Source: Betaproteobacteria bacterium
Lineage (GTDB): Bacteria; Pseudomonadota; Gammaproteobacteria; Burkholderiales; Burkholderiaceae_D
Length of the DNA: 64,000 nucleotides
NCBI GenBank assembly: GCA_025356395.1
Contig: JANXTA010000040.1
Location: 53,449-117,448 of the forward strand
Direction of reading: 5' to 3'
The notes below the pieces were generated by a model. The model was given only the letters and a program-made list of their open reading frames with translations, was not told the origin of the DNA and made no database searches. Shown here piece after piece: positions 28,888 through 37,730 of this stretch; the stretch's first letter is position 1, and each line of letters starts with the position of its first letter. The position numbers and the translations under genes were made by a program.

Positions 28888-30618
28888 CTACATCTTCTGG
28901 GGCGCCGCGACACCAACGAGCGCGAGGCCGTTGGCGATGACCTGTCGCGTGGCCGCGAGCAGCGCGGCGCGGGCGTCGCGCAGGGCGAGATCGTCGACCA
29001 GGAAGCGCTCAGCATTGTAATAGCTGTGCAGATCGGCAGCGCAGTCCTTGAGGTAGAACGCAAGCTGGTGCGGCGCCATCTCGGCAGCCGCGGAAGCGAG
29101 CAGCTCGGGGTACTCGGCCAGGCGCTGCATCAGGGCCGTTTCGCGCGGCGCGACCAGCAGCGACAGGTCGGCGGACGCCAGCGACGGCAGCTTGGTTTCC
29201 CAGTCGGCACCGCCCCAGGCCGCGAGCACCGAGCAGATCCGCGCATGCGCGTACTGCACGTAGTAAACCGGGTTCTCGTCGGAGCGCGCGAGCGCGAGGT
29301 CGATGTCGAAGGTGAACTCGGTATCGGCCTTACGCGTGATGAAGAAGAAGCGCACGGCATCGCGACCGCGCACGTTGGGCTCGTCCTCGCCGCCGCTCAT
29401 CTGGATCAGGTCGCGCAGCGTGACATAACGGCCGTCGCGCTTGCTGATCTTGACCTCTTCGCCGCCGCGCATCACGCGGACCATCTTGTGCAGCACGTAG
29501 TCGGGGAAGATCGCTGGCAGGCCGAGATGCTGAGCGTCGGAGACGGCCCGCAAGCCCGCACGCACCCGCGCCACCGTGCCGTGGTGATCGCCGCCCTGCA
29601 CGTTGACGACCTTGCGATAGCCGCGCTCCCACTTCGCGAGGTGGTACGCGATGTCGGGTACGAAATAGGTGTAGGTGCCGTCGGTCTTCCGCATCACACG
29701 GTCCTTGTCGTCGCCGATATCCGGATATGACGTGGTCGCGAGCCAAAGGGCGCCATCGCTCTCGTAGGTCTTGCCGGCCGCGATCAATGCCTCGACCGTG
29801 CGTTCGACTCGGCCGTCGGTGTACAGCGACGACTCGAGGTAATAGTTGTCGAAGGTGATACCGAAGGCCTTGAGGTCGAGGTCCTGCTCACGACGCAGGT
29901 AGGCCACCGCAAAGCGACGGATGTTCTCGAGATCCTCGATGTCGCCCGACCCCTTGACGTCGCCCACCGAGCCGCGCGCGAGGAAGTCGGTCGCGATCTC
30001 GGCGATGTAGTCGCCGTTGTAGGCCGGGTCGGGCCAGCCTTCGCCGCCGGGCACGAGGCCACGGCCGCGCGCCTGCACCGACGTCGCGAGCGTGGCGATC
30101 TGCACGCCCGCGTCGTTGTAGTAGTACTCGCGCGTCACCGCGTGACCCTGCGACGCGAACAGCGCCGACATCACGTCGCCGAGTGCGCCCTGCCGGCCAT
30201 GACCCACGTGTAGCGGACCGGTCGGATTGGCGCTGACGAACTCGATCATGACCTTCAGCGGCGTCTCGCTGACTGCGCGACCGTAGCGCTCGTCCTGCGC
30301 GAATATCGCCGGCACGACGGCCTGGTGCAGCTTCGCCGACAGGAAGAGATTGATGAAGCCCGGGCCCGCGATCTCAGCGCGTTCGATGAGGCCGTCGCGA
30401 TCCGCGTGCAGCGCGTCGACGATGGCCTGCGCGATCACGCGCGGGTTCTGCTTCAGGCGCTTTGCGATCTGCATCGCGACGTTGCAAGCGAGGTCGCCGT
30501 GCGCTGCGACCTTGGGACGCTCAAGCGCGACGACCGGCACGACGTCGGTCCCCGCGACGAGAGGCGCGACCGCGTCGGAGATGCGCTGGATGATCGCGTG
30601 CTTCTGTTCAGGGAGCAT
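28888..30618 (-). CDS. argS: arginyl-tRNA synthetase
   Basis: This 576-residue class I synthetase charges tRNA-Arg. The HIGH signature is present in [16 protein letters not shown], and the KMSKS-like loop appears as [13 protein letters not shown]. The N-terminal ArgS-specific domain and the C-terminal helical anticodon-binding (DALR) domain are both there, with the tail of the latter reading [14 protein letters not shown]. It heads the argS-SPOR-dsbA run. Confidence 0.95.
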   Translation of the reverse strand: MLPEQKHAIIQRISDAVAPLVAGTDVVPVVALERPKVAAHGDLACNVAMQIAKRLKQNPRVIAQAIVDALHADRDGLIERAEIAGPGFINLFLSAKLHQAVVPAIFAQDERYGRAVSETPLKVMIEFVSANPTGPLHVGHGRQGALGDVMSALFASQGHAVTREYYYNDAGVQIATLATSVQARGRGLVPGGEGWPDPAYNGDYIAEIATDFLARGSVGDVKGSGDIEDLENIRRFAVAYLRREQDLDLKAFGITFDNYYLESSLYTDGRVERTVEALIAAGKTYESDGALWLATTSYPDIGDDKDRVMRKTDGTYTYFVPDIAYHLAKWERGYRKVVNVQGGDHHGTVARVRAGLRAVSDAQHLGLPAIFPDYVLHKMVRVMRGGEEVKISKRDGRYVTLRDLIQMSGGEDEPNVRGRDAVRFFFITRKADTEFTFDIDLALARSDENPVYYVQYAHARICSVLAAWGGADWETKLPSLASADLSLLVAPRETALMQRLAEYPELLASAAAEMAPHQLAFYLKDCAADLHSYYNAERFLVDDLALRDARAALLAATRQVIANGLALVGVAAPQKM

Positions 30619-30697
30619 GGTGGGAACCTCGGCGCGTCCGCGTTCGTCGTCGAACGGCAGCGCGCCGCATCAGTTTCGGTCTTGAGTGAGGGGTCGA

Positions 30698-30703
30698 ATT
30701 ATA
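30698..30703 (-). promoter_or_regulatory. candidate -10 element for argS
   Basis: A perfect TATAAT reads on the minus strand in the 178-bp gap between xerC and argS, about 80 bases before the argS start. No convincing -35 hexamer is visible at the right spacing, so the assignment is tentative. The gap otherwise holds no supported gene. Confidence 0.35.
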
Positions 30704-30796
30704 CGGTCGCCATCGTAGGCCGATCAGGCCGTGAACCCGCTTCGCCGGCGATGCTGGCAGCCTCCACCACAGGCGGGGCCGCGACCTCGGTCGTGA

Positions 30797-31774
30797 CTAC
30801 TTCCGGCGTGCCCGAGGGTGCGCCGCGTCGTAGACCTCGGCGAGGCGCTTGAAGTCGAGACTCGTGTAGACCTGCGTCGACGCGATGCTGCTGTGGCCGA
30901 GCAGTTCCTGGACCGCACGCAGATCGCCGCTGGCCTGCAGCAGATGCGACGCGAACGAGTGGCGCAGCACGTGCGGATGCAGGTTGGCCGGGATACCGGC
31001 GCGCTGGGCATGCGCCTTCAGCCGCTGCTGGATCGAACGACCCGACAGCCGCTCGCCACGCGTCGACAGGAAGAGCGGATGCGGGTCCGCCTTCAGCCAG
31101 GTGCCGCGGATCGCCAGCCACCGCCCAATCGCCTCGACCGCCTTCGCGCCGACCGGGACCGTGCGGCGCTTGTTGCCCTTGCCGGTCACGGTTACTTCGC
31201 CCGACGCGAGATCGATCCATCCGCTCGACACGTGCAGCGCGTCCTTCGCGTAAGCAACGTCGAGCGCGACCAATTCGGAGAGGCGCAGCCCCGACGAATA
31301 GAACAGCTCGTAGACCGCCGCATCGCGCTGCGCGATGCCGTCCGCAGACTCGCCGTCATCGCTCGTGGTTGCATCGAGCAGCTGCATGGTCAGCGGCTCG
31401 GACAGCGCCTTCGGCAACCGCTTGGGCAGGCGCGGCGGACGCACGTCGGCCACCGGATTGCCGGTGCCGTCCTCGTATTGCGCGAGCCAGGTGAAGTAGC
31501 CGCGCCATGCGGACAGCGCGCGGGCGATCGACCGCGGCGCGAGACCGCGGGCATGCAGCCGCGCGGCGTAACGCCGGATGTGCGCGTCGCGCAGCGACTC
31601 GATGCGAAGGTCGGGCGACTCGATCGCCGCCAGTTCCTGCAGCACCATCAACTCGCGGCGATACGACGACAGCGTGTGCGGAGACAATTTGCGCTGGGTC
31701 TCGAGGCTGGCGAGATAGCGTTCGACGGACGGCGCCAGGGCCGTCGACGGCTCGGTGTCGGACGCAGTCTTCAA
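30797..31774 (-). CDS. xerC: tyrosine recombinase XerC
   Basis: This 325-residue recombinase resolves chromosome dimers at dif with XerD. The catalytic residues are visible: Arg164 in SSGLRLSELV, Lys199 in TGKGNKRR, His268 and Arg271 in HPHVLRHSFASH, His294 in LLGHSSIAST and nucleophile Tyr303 in QVYTSLDFKR. The start is a TTG overlapping the upstream DUF484 stop as TTGA; no other start gives the full N-terminal SAM-like domain. It lies in the common dapF-DUF484-xerC operon. Confidence 0.93.
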   Translation of the reverse strand: MKTASDTEPSTALAPSVERYLASLETQRKLSPHTLSSYRRELMVLQELAAIESPDLRIESLRDAHIRRYAARLHARGLAPRSIARALSAWRGYFTWLAQYEDGTGNPVADVRPPRLPKRLPKALSEPLTMQLLDATTSDDGESADGIAQRDAAVYELFYSSGLRLSELVALDVAYAKDALHVSSGWIDLASGEVTVTGKGNKRRTVPVGAKAVEAIGRWLAIRGTWLKADPHPLFLSTRGERLSGRSIQQRLKAHAQRAGIPANLHPHVLRHSFASHLLQASGDLRAVQELLGHSSIASTQVYTSLDFKRLAEVYDAAHPRARRK

Positions 31775-32502
31775 CGCAGCAGGCGCGTCAGCGCCGCACT
31801 CGAGTTCTCGCCGATGCGAGCGAGGAAGTCGATGCCCATGCCGTCGTGGAAGCGACGCGGGTCGGCGGAGCCCAGCGCCAGCAGCCCGAACGGCGCCGGA
31901 GCGGCCCCGCGATGCAGGGGGATCAGCGCGACCGAACGCACGTCCGATACCGCTTCCTCGGTGGCTCCATCGGCGGCGACGCCGTCGGTCGTCACAACTT
32001 CCAGCGGGCTGTTCGCCGGTCGATGAAACAACGGCAGGCACAGCGCGGCAAGTCCGCTCGGCGTGCCGCAATACGGCTGCTGAAGGCCCTCGACATATGC
32101 GATCAACTGGGGCGTCGCGTCAGCCGTCCGCGACTCGGCGGCGTACTCGTCCGTGGCCTCCCAGAGTGCGAGAGCGACATGCGGGACCGAGAAGATCTCC
32201 TCGAGTGAGCCGGTCAACGTCTCGGGCAGCAGGCGCGGCGCACGCTGCAGCAGCAACATGCGCGTCCAGCGGGCGAGGCGCTCGGAGATCGCGTCGTTCT
32301 CCTGGCCATAGCGCATCAACTCAGCGACCTTGAGTTCGAGCGTGCGGTTCTTCTCGCGCAGCGTGAGCATCTGGCGCTCGGCAAGCGGGATGGCGCGGCC
32401 GCCATGCGGATGCGGGACGGTCAGCGTCGCGAACAGCGTCGCGTGGTCGTCGAAGAATTCGGGGTGCTGCTGCAGGTAGTCGGCGACGTCCTGTGCGTTC
32501 AT
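31771..32502 (-). CDS. DUF484 family protein
   Basis: This 243-residue protein starts with [20 protein letters not shown], the classic DUF484 opening, followed by a helical segment with [14 protein letters not shown] and a GAF-like C-terminal domain. Its function is not established. It nearly always lies between dapF and xerC, and here it overlaps both by four bases, so it is cotranscribed and coupled with them. Confidence 0.92.
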   Translation of the reverse strand: MNAQDVADYLQQHPEFFDDHATLFATLTVPHPHGGRAIPLAERQMLTLREKNRTLELKVAELMRYGQENDAISERLARWTRMLLLQRAPRLLPETLTGSLEEIFSVPHVALALWEATDEYAAESRTADATPQLIAYVEGLQQPYCGTPSGLAALCLPLFHRPANSPLEVVTTDGVAADGATEEAVSDVRSVALIPLHRGAAPAPFGLLALGSADPRRFHDGMGIDFLARIGENSSAALTRLLR

Positions 32503-33395
32503 GAATGATGAGCTTCGAGGTTGGAAAGTTGATCGAGTTCGGGGACCAGCACTTCGCCCTCGAACACCGCGACGGCCGGACCGCGTAGTGTGACGCTGGC
32601 GCCCGGACCGTCCCAACCGATGACGAGCGTGCCGCCGCGCGCATGCACGGTCACCGGCGAATCGACGAGATTGCGGCGGATGGCCGACACGACCGCGGCA
32701 CAGGCACCGGTGCCGCAGGCCAGCGTCTCGCCGCTGCCGCGCTCGTGGACGCGAAGGCGGAGGGTGCGACGATCGATGATCTGCATGAAGCCGGCGTTGA
32801 CTCGCGCCGGGAAGCGCTGGTGGTGTTCGATGCGTGGGCCCTGGGACGCGACCCGCGCGTGATCGACGTTGTCGACGATCGTGACGGCGTGCGGATTGCC
32901 CATCGACACGACCCCGACCTCGACGACGGTGCCTTCGACGGTCAGTGGCCACAGCGACTCGTCGCCGACACTTCGCGCAAACAGGCCAGACGCATCGAAG
33001 GGAATCTCGCCCGCCTCGAAGCGCGGTGAGCCCATGTCGACCGTGACGTCGCCATCGCTCTCGATGCGCGGCGTGATGAGACCCGACAACGTTTCGACGC
33101 GGATTGAAGCCGCGTCGCTCAGGTGCTTGTCGCGCACGTAGCGAGCGAAGGCGCGAGCCCCGTTGCCGCATTGCTCGACCTCGCCACCGTCGGCGTTGTA
33201 GATGCGATAGGAGAAGTCCGCAGCCGCCCGATCCGCAGGCGGACCGACGATCAGGATCTGGTCGGCACCGACGCCGAGGCGACGGTCGGCGAGCCAGCGC
33301 CATTGCTCCGGCGCGAGCGCAATCGGCGCACGGGTGGCGTCGAGCACGACGAAGTCGTTGCCGGCGCCCTGCATTTTGGTGAAGGGTAAACGCAT
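32499..33395 (-). CDS. dapF: diaminopimelate epimerase
   Basis: This 298-residue cofactor-independent epimerase converts LL-diaminopimelate to the meso form for lysine and peptidoglycan synthesis. The two catalytic cysteines are Cys76 in [10 protein letters not shown] and Cys227 in [12 protein letters not shown]. Length is in the normal range. It is the first gene of the dapF-DUF484-xerC operon. Confidence 0.95.
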   Translation of the reverse strand: MRLPFTKMQGAGNDFVVLDATRAPIALAPEQWRWLADRRLGVGADQILIVGPPADRAAADFSYRIYNADGGEVEQCGNGARAFARYVRDKHLSDAASIRVETLSGLITPRIESDGDVTVDMGSPRFEAGEIPFDASGLFARSVGDESLWPLTVEGTVVEVGVVSMGNPHAVTIVDNVDHARVASQGPRIEHHQRFPARVNAGFMQIIDRRTLRLRVHERGSGETLACGTGACAAVVSAIRRNLVDSPVTVHARGGTLVIGWDGPGASVTLRGPAVAVFEGEVLVPELDQLSNLEAHHS

Positions 33396-33687
33396 GGGAC
33401 CGGATTATCGTCGATCGTGGGTGGCGGGGTAACGCGGGCGCGCGCTGGAGAGCGCTTCCGTGCGCGTCACCCAACGCCTTCGTCTCCTTCGCGAATGAGC
33501 GATTGACGCAGATGCGACCGGCGCCCTACGGTCGTTGCGTTGGTGAGATCGTTCTCCTTGATCTAGGCTTGGATATTTGGCTGTGCATCGTTTGCTCACT
33601 TTAAATATTATTGAGCTACTGCGAGTGATCGTTCGAATAATATTTTAGGCAACTGCGTTATAAGGCTTTGCTTGAAATTTAAATCTA
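33396..33687. other. non-coding transition from GC-rich core to AT-rich patch
   Basis: No supported gene lies here. The first half is GC-rich, with partial inverted repeats around GGGTAACGCG and GCGCGTCACCC. From about 33560 the sequence becomes clearly AT-rich, with runs such as TTTAAATATTATTG and AATAATATTTTAGG. This sharp change of base composition marks the left side of the accessory patch. Confidence 0.6.
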
Positions 33688-33897
33688 TTGAAGCTGCTCA
33701 CGGACATAGTCCAGCTCTTGGCTTCTCCGGGGATGTTCGTTGGTTGTCTGTTTGGCGTCGCGCTGGCGTTCGCGATTCACTGGTTCCTTCCTACCGTTGA
33801 CCTCGCGGTGTTCTACGCGCTGCTGATTGTGGGTTTCGGCGTCGTGGGACTTGTGTTGGAGGAGGGCGTACCGTCCAAAAAGGTGAGAGGCAAATGA
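33688..33897 (+). CDS. small hypothetical membrane protein
   Basis: This 69-residue reading frame begins at a TTG, or gives 54 residues from an ATG at 33733. It encodes two hydrophobic segments, roughly GMFVGCLFGVALAFAIHWFL and AVFYALLIVGFGVVGLVL, and a short basic tail KKVRGK. I do not recognise it. It lies in the AT-rich patch; no ribosome site is convincing for either start. Confidence 0.4.
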   Translation: MKLLTDIVQLLASPGMFVGCLFGVALAFAIHWFLPTVDLAVFYALLIVGFGVVGLVLEEGVPSKKVRGK

Positions 33898-33913
33898 GTG
33901 TGATGATCCGCGC

Positions 33914-34530
33914 ATGTCAAACCCGACGTTCCAGCGGACCGCTTCGCGGCGGCTGAACCGAACCGTCATACAAAGATGGCGAGTATCACTGAACTTGTCG
34001 CTGTCGCTGCTGCGCGTCGTCAGCGCCGCTGGCGGTGTACTGGGAGCACTGGCGGCGTATCGATCCGCTGGGTCCGCGCGGCAAACGCAACAGGCTGCGG
34101 CAGCGGCTGAGCGACGTAACGCGCTTCGCACACTCTGCCTCAGCCCGAGCGACATCATTATTGAGGTGCGTCGAATTGAAGCGCAAGCAAATATCGCGAA
34201 CTCGTCATATCAAAGCCTCTTTATATTCGCGGGTTCCAGCGGAAACTCAAGCGAAGGACAGCACCTTCATTAGATCGAAGAAAAGATAGCGGCGGAAAGA
34301 GAGTGAAGGCTAAGCACGCAAGTCTTTTTGCTTCACCGAATGGCATTATAAACTCTGCGCCGATGGCCGAGATAAATCGGATTCAAAAGAATTTAATGAT
34401 CTCACTGATTAAAGTGCGCGCCGTTCACAAGGATTTGGAAAGTGAGTACGCTTCTGGTCAAGTTGAACTTGAAGTTACCCGCAAAGAAGTCATGCGTTCG
34501 CTACGCCATGGCGCCCTGCGGCTGAGCTAA
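33914..34530 (+). pseudogene. decayed hypothetical gene (nonsense change and frameshift)
   Basis: An open stretch from 33914 stops at TAG 34271-34273. The same frame then continues sensibly as IEEKIAAERE until a TGA at 34304-34306. A third stretch in another frame (34303-34530) continues as a helical, charged protein: AEINRIQKNLMISLIKVRAV, then HKDLESEYASGQVELEV. Joined, the parts suggest one gene: a hydrophobic segment near GGVLGALAAYRS, then long helices. A nonsense change and a shift of about one base near 34300 would have broken it. The true start is unclear because the first codons overlap a repeat-like element. I do not recognise the family. Confidence 0.35.
33917..33960 (+). repeat. 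hairpin element encoding the recurrent NPTFQRTA peptide
   Basis: The segment forms an imperfect hairpin: CAGC (33932-33935) and CCGC (33939-33942) pair with GCGG (33946-33949) and GCTG (33952-33955) around a TTC loop. Translated, it reads SNPTFQRTASRR. From memory, this peptide opens many unrelated hypothetical proteins of beta- and gammaproteobacteria, which suggests a dispersed DNA element rather than protein homology. No second copy was seen in this window. Confidence 0.35.
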
Positions 34531-34615
34531 ATCGTTGGATGTCTTGGCGCGGACCTCGCAGGACCCGTGTGCTGTATGACAGGTTTGGTTTTCGTCAAGA
34601 TGTCGGGTAGATCGC

Positions 34616-34891
34616 ATGAGCACAAATTGGGAGGTTCCGGAGGCCGAGGTTCTGAAACTGGCGCCTTCGGATCGGTCGCATTTACTCGACCGCCTCGTTG
34701 CGAGCCTTGACTCGGATCCCGACATTGGAAGAGCGTGGGAACTCGAGACGAATGTGAGGGAGGACGCATTGGCGACGGGGTCGGCCGTCGAGGTCGCTAG
34801 GCCGGAGGCCTTGCATCGATTGCGGGCACGGATTGCTGGGTTAGCTATTCGCTTCAACCAAGCGCTGAGCAAGACTTGGCTGATGCAGTAG
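34616..34891 (+). CDS. addiction-module antitoxin (Unstab_antitox/RelB-like), readthrough form
   Basis: This 91-residue protein begins MSTNWEVPEAEVLKLAPSDR and continues HLLDRLVASLDSD, the pattern of the short antitoxin family PF09720 that partners ParE/RelE toxins. Homologues are usually near 75-80 residues. Here codon 76 is TTA (34841-34843), where a TGA would fit both the normal antitoxin length and a GTGA overlap with the toxin start. The ORF thus runs 16 codons too far into the toxin region. The antitoxin itself may still fold and bind DNA. Confidence 0.75.
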   Translation: MSTNWEVPEAEVLKLAPSDRSHLLDRLVASLDSDPDIGRAWELETNVREDALATGSAVEVARPEALHRLRARIAGLAIRFNQALSKTWLMQ

Positions 34892-35134
34892 ATTTTTTAT
34901 GTCGAGCACGCCGGCGCCCTGGTCGCACACCGGTTCCTGCTCGAGTTCGAGCGCGTCGCCCAACTCCTGGTCGAATATCCCGTGCTTGGTACGCCCGTCG
35001 CAAAGGGGCGTCGCACATTCCCGATGCAAGTATTTCCATACTCGGTGGTCTATCGAGAAGTCGGGCTGGGCATCCGCGTGATCATCGTCAGGCACCAGCA
35101 TCGGCGGCCTGGATTCGGAAACGCGAGGCGATGA
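34840..35134 (+). pseudogene. ParE/RelE-type toxin, inactivated
   Basis: The conserved toxin begins as VSYSLQPSAEQDLADAVDF in the frame starting at GTT 34840 and, after a shift, continues as YVEHAGALVAHRF, then RVAQLLVEYPVLGTP, GRRTFPMQVFPYSVVYR and VIIVRHQHRRPGFG. Two lesions are visible. The expected GTG start is GTT, and a run of six T (34893-34898) has one T too many compared with the Asp-Phe-Tyr expected there, shifting the frame. No alternative start restores the whole protein. It follows the antitoxin, which reads into it. Confidence 0.82.
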
Positions 35135-35192
35135 ATGGCGGTCCGGGATCTCTCACTCATTAAAACGCAACCGCACTCTTTAAAATCCATCA

Positions 35193-35675
35193 ATGACTTA
35201 CCAGCGCATCTATTCCTCAGAATCGACGATGCCGATGCAATCGGACGATCTGGAGGAGCTTCTCGAGCACGCTCGCAACAAAAACGCGATCCACGGCATT
35301 TCAGGTGCGCTGGTCTACACCGACGGGATGTTTCTCCAGACCCTCGAAGGTGCAAAAGTGAAGTTGCAGACGCTCATGGCCAGCATCGTCAATGACGTCC
35401 GCCATCAGGCCGCGACCATCCTGCGCGAGGGCGAGATTCCGTCCGCTCAATGCGGAGGCTGGGGGATGGCTTACGTCGGCGCGACACCGGAGCAGGCTGC
35501 GAGATGGGCTGGGATTCGCGGTGATGCCGAAAGCCATGAAGCCGCGAAAGACGGTAGCGAAAATCTCCGTTGCACGACGCAGTTCGCGCAGGACCTGCTC
35601 GCCTGGCTGGCGCCTGCGAAGCCAGGCGGACTCGCACAGAAACAAGCCCTGGAAGGCGATCCCGGTCTCACCTGA
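35193..35675 (+). CDS. BLUF-domain blue-light photoreceptor
   Basis: This 160-residue protein has an N-terminal BLUF domain (residues 1-95) that binds FAD and senses blue light. The key residues are in place: Tyr7 (RIYSS), Asn31 (ARNKNAIHGISG), Gln49 (GMFLQTLEG), and Trp90/Met92 (GGWGMAY). These form the hydrogen-bond switch around the flavin. The C-terminal 65 residues are not a recognised output domain, so it is a short BLUF protein that probably signals by protein contact. It stands alone at the edge of the AT-rich patch; its stop is five bases from the convergent acyltransferase stop. Confidence 0.85.
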   Translation: MTYQRIYSSESTMPMQSDDLEELLEHARNKNAIHGISGALVYTDGMFLQTLEGAKVKLQTLMASIVNDVRHQAATILREGEIPSAQCGGWGMAYVGATPEQAARWAGIRGDAESHEAAKDGSENLRCTTQFAQDLLAWLAPAKPGGLAQKQALEGDPGLT

Positions 35676-35680
35676 CCGCC

Positions 35681-36565
35681 TCACCGATAGAACTTCTCAT
35701 CCCCCACCGGCCTTGTCTTGAAGCGCTTGTGCGTCCACAGGTATTGCGCGGGCATCTCCATCACGCGCTCCTCGATGAAGGCATTCATGCGACGGGCGGC
35801 GCGGGCGAGGGTCGCGGGTGAGTCGTCGTCGCGATCCGGGAAAGCCTCCCACGCCGGATAGAAGCGCGCCTCGTAGCCGTCGGGCGTCATGCGCGTCACG
35901 CACGGCACGACCCTGGCGTGCGTGATGCGGGCGAGGCGCGCGGGGGCGGTGATGGTGGCCGCGTTGATACCGAAGAACGGCACGAAAGCCGCGTCGCGCG
36001 CCCCGAAGTCCATGTCGGGCAGGTAGTAGAACGACAGGCCGCGCCGCATCGCGCGCACCGCGGGTCGCATGCCGTCCTGGCGCGACAGCAGGATCGGCTT
36101 GTTGAAGCGGCTGCGCGCCGCGAGGATGGTTTCATCGAGTACCTTGTTCTTCTGATGCGAGTACATCGAGATCGCGTGCATCAGCATCGAGAAGCGGATG
36201 CCGCCGGCATCGAGCCCGACGAAGTGCGGCGCCAGCACGATCACCGGCCCGGCAGCCGCGGCCTCCTCAAAATGATGCAGGTCGACCCAGCGGATGGCGC
36301 CTTCGATCCGCTTGCGGTTGCCCCACCACACTAGTCCGCGATCGAGCAGCGCCTGCGCGAAGGCGCGGAAGTGCGCGCGTGCGAGCTTGCGACGCTCGCG
36401 CTCCGACATCTTTGGGAAGCAGGCCCTGAGGTTGATGCGGGCCACGCGCCGCCGCTGGGCCGCGACGCCGTAGAGCAGCATGCCGAGCGCGGCGCCGAGC
36501 GCGCGCGTGAGCGGCAACGGCAGCAGGCCGAACGCGCGCAGGACGCGAAGCCAGAAGCGGGTCAT
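35681..36565 (-). CDS. lipid A biosynthesis lauroyl-type acyltransferase (LpxL/HtrB family), second copy
   Basis: This 294-residue inner-membrane enzyme adds a secondary acyl chain to Kdo2-lipid A. It has one N-terminal hydrophobic segment and the family H-x4-D motif in VIVLAPHFVGLDAGG. GLSFYYLPDMDFGARDAAFV is a second family block. The ATG at 36565 overlaps the stop of the first acyltransferase gene by four bases. The two tandem copies may act at different lipid A positions or with different acyl groups. Confidence 0.88.
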   Translation of the reverse strand: MTRFWLRVLRAFGLLPLPLTRALGAALGMLLYGVAAQRRRVARINLRACFPKMSERERRKLARAHFRAFAQALLDRGLVWWGNRKRIEGAIRWVDLHHFEEAAAAGPVIVLAPHFVGLDAGGIRFSMLMHAISMYSHQKNKVLDETILAARSRFNKPILLSRQDGMRPAVRAMRRGLSFYYLPDMDFGARDAAFVPFFGINAATITAPARLARITHARVVPCVTRMTPDGYEARFYPAWEAFPDRDDDSPATLARAARRMNAFIEERVMEMPAQYLWTHKRFKTRPVGDEKFYR

Positions 36566-37437
36566 GGGGCGGCGTCCGGCGAGGGTTCGGCCGACTGCGG
36601 CGTCTTGTAGCGGTTGTAGCCCCACAGATACTGCTCGGGGTTGCCGCGAATTAGATGCTCCAGCGCCTCGTTGATGCGGGTGGCCGCGAGCACCGCGTCG
36701 TCGGGCAGGGGCTCTTCGATCACCGAGAAGTGGACCGCCCAGCCCTTTCCGGCCGCGAGCCGCTCACCGTGTGCGAGCAGCAATGCTGCACCGGTCAGGC
36801 GCTGCAGGCGGGCCGGCAGGATCATCGTGTACGCGTGCTTGCCGAAGAAGCGGGCCCACACCCCTTCGCCCTTGCTCGGGACCTGGTCGGGCAGCATGCC
36901 GATGGCTTCGCCACGACGCAGTGCCCGGACCAGCAGCCGCACACCGGACAGGTCCGCCGGCGCCAGCGACAGGTTCTCGCGCGCCCGTCGACCCTCGATC
37001 AGCGGCGCGAGCCAGGCCTTGCGGGGTCGGCGATAGAGCACGGTCAGCGGCGCGCCGGCCGCACGATTGTTGGCGTAGAACTGCGCGGTCACTTCGAAGC
37101 ACCCAAGATGCGGCGTGAGGAACACGATGCCCTTGCCGGCTGCACGCGCGGCTTCGACATGCGCCCAACCGGTGGCCCTGGTCAGGGCCAGCACCTCGGC
37201 CTGAGGGCGCATCCAGACGTGCGCGAGTTCGAGGACGCCTCGCCCGGCCTGCCCCGCGGCACGCGCCACGAGGGCGGCGTCGGTCCGCGCCGGATAACCG
37301 GCCTGCGCGAGATTGTCGATCAGGTGGCGTCGATAGCTCGGCGAGACCGACGCGACGAAACGTCCGAGCCGGCCGCCGACCCTCTGCAACAGTCCGAGCG
37401 GCAACAGCGAGAGGAGGCGGAGGAGGGTCGTGAGCAC
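36562..37437 (-). CDS. lipid A biosynthesis lauroyl-type acyltransferase (LpxL/HtrB family), first copy
   Basis: This 291-residue paralogue of the next gene starts at a GTG (VLTTLLRLLSLLPLG) and has the H-x4-E motif in GIVFLTPHLGCFEV, then AIGMLPDQVPSKGEGVW. It transfers an acyl chain to the lipid A precursor at the inner membrane. It is divergent from metK, which is common in betaproteobacteria. No upstream start gives a better N-terminus. Confidence 0.87.
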   Translation of the reverse strand: MLTTLLRLLSLLPLGLLQRVGGRLGRFVASVSPSYRRHLIDNLAQAGYPARTDAALVARAAGQAGRGVLELAHVWMRPQAEVLALTRATGWAHVEAARAAGKGIVFLTPHLGCFEVTAQFYANNRAAGAPLTVLYRRPRKAWLAPLIEGRRARENLSLAPADLSGVRLLVRALRRGEAIGMLPDQVPSKGEGVWARFFGKHAYTMILPARLQRLTGAALLLAHGERLAAGKGWAVHFSVIEEPLPDDAVLAATRINEALEHLIRGNPEQYLWGYNRYKTPQSAEPSPDAAP

Positions 37438-37730
37438 TGGCGGAGCCCGCGATGTCGGCCCTGGTTTGAAGCGTCGCGCGAATGGCCAAAAAGGCGCGGT
37501 ATCATACGGCCACTCGAGCGCACCGACTACGCGGGACTCCGAATCCGGACCACCTGTTGTTGCGCGGACCCGCCCTTTTAATGACAACTTGCGGGGCGGT
37601 CCGGTCCGAAGCCATCAGGCTCCCGACTTTCCGGTGTCGCTAAAGCGTCGTCGATCCCACTGCATTTCCTGTGACCGGCTACCCGACGCGACGGCGACGA
37701 GTGCCCGTTTGTTTCGTCCAGGAGAACTGC
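37438..37730. other. divergent intergenic region before metK
   Basis: This 293-bp gap separates the lauroyl acyltransferase gene from metK. It contains repeated GGTCCG-type words, for example GGGGCGGTCCGGTCCGAAG, that can form local hairpins, but I find no match to a SAM riboswitch. No gene is supported. The metK ribosome site CAGGAGAAC ends the region. Confidence 0.5.

Noticed and set aside
34876..35163. Open frames of 60-95 residues over the toxin region on both strands.
   Set aside because: Their sequences are Arg/Pro-rich shadows; the homologous toxin reads in other frames after correcting one T.
37438..37730. Possible SAM riboswitch before metK (a CTAAAGC word and GC-rich hairpins).
   Set aside because: The word alone resembles part of SAM-II, but the remaining conserved positions and the pseudoknot are not there.
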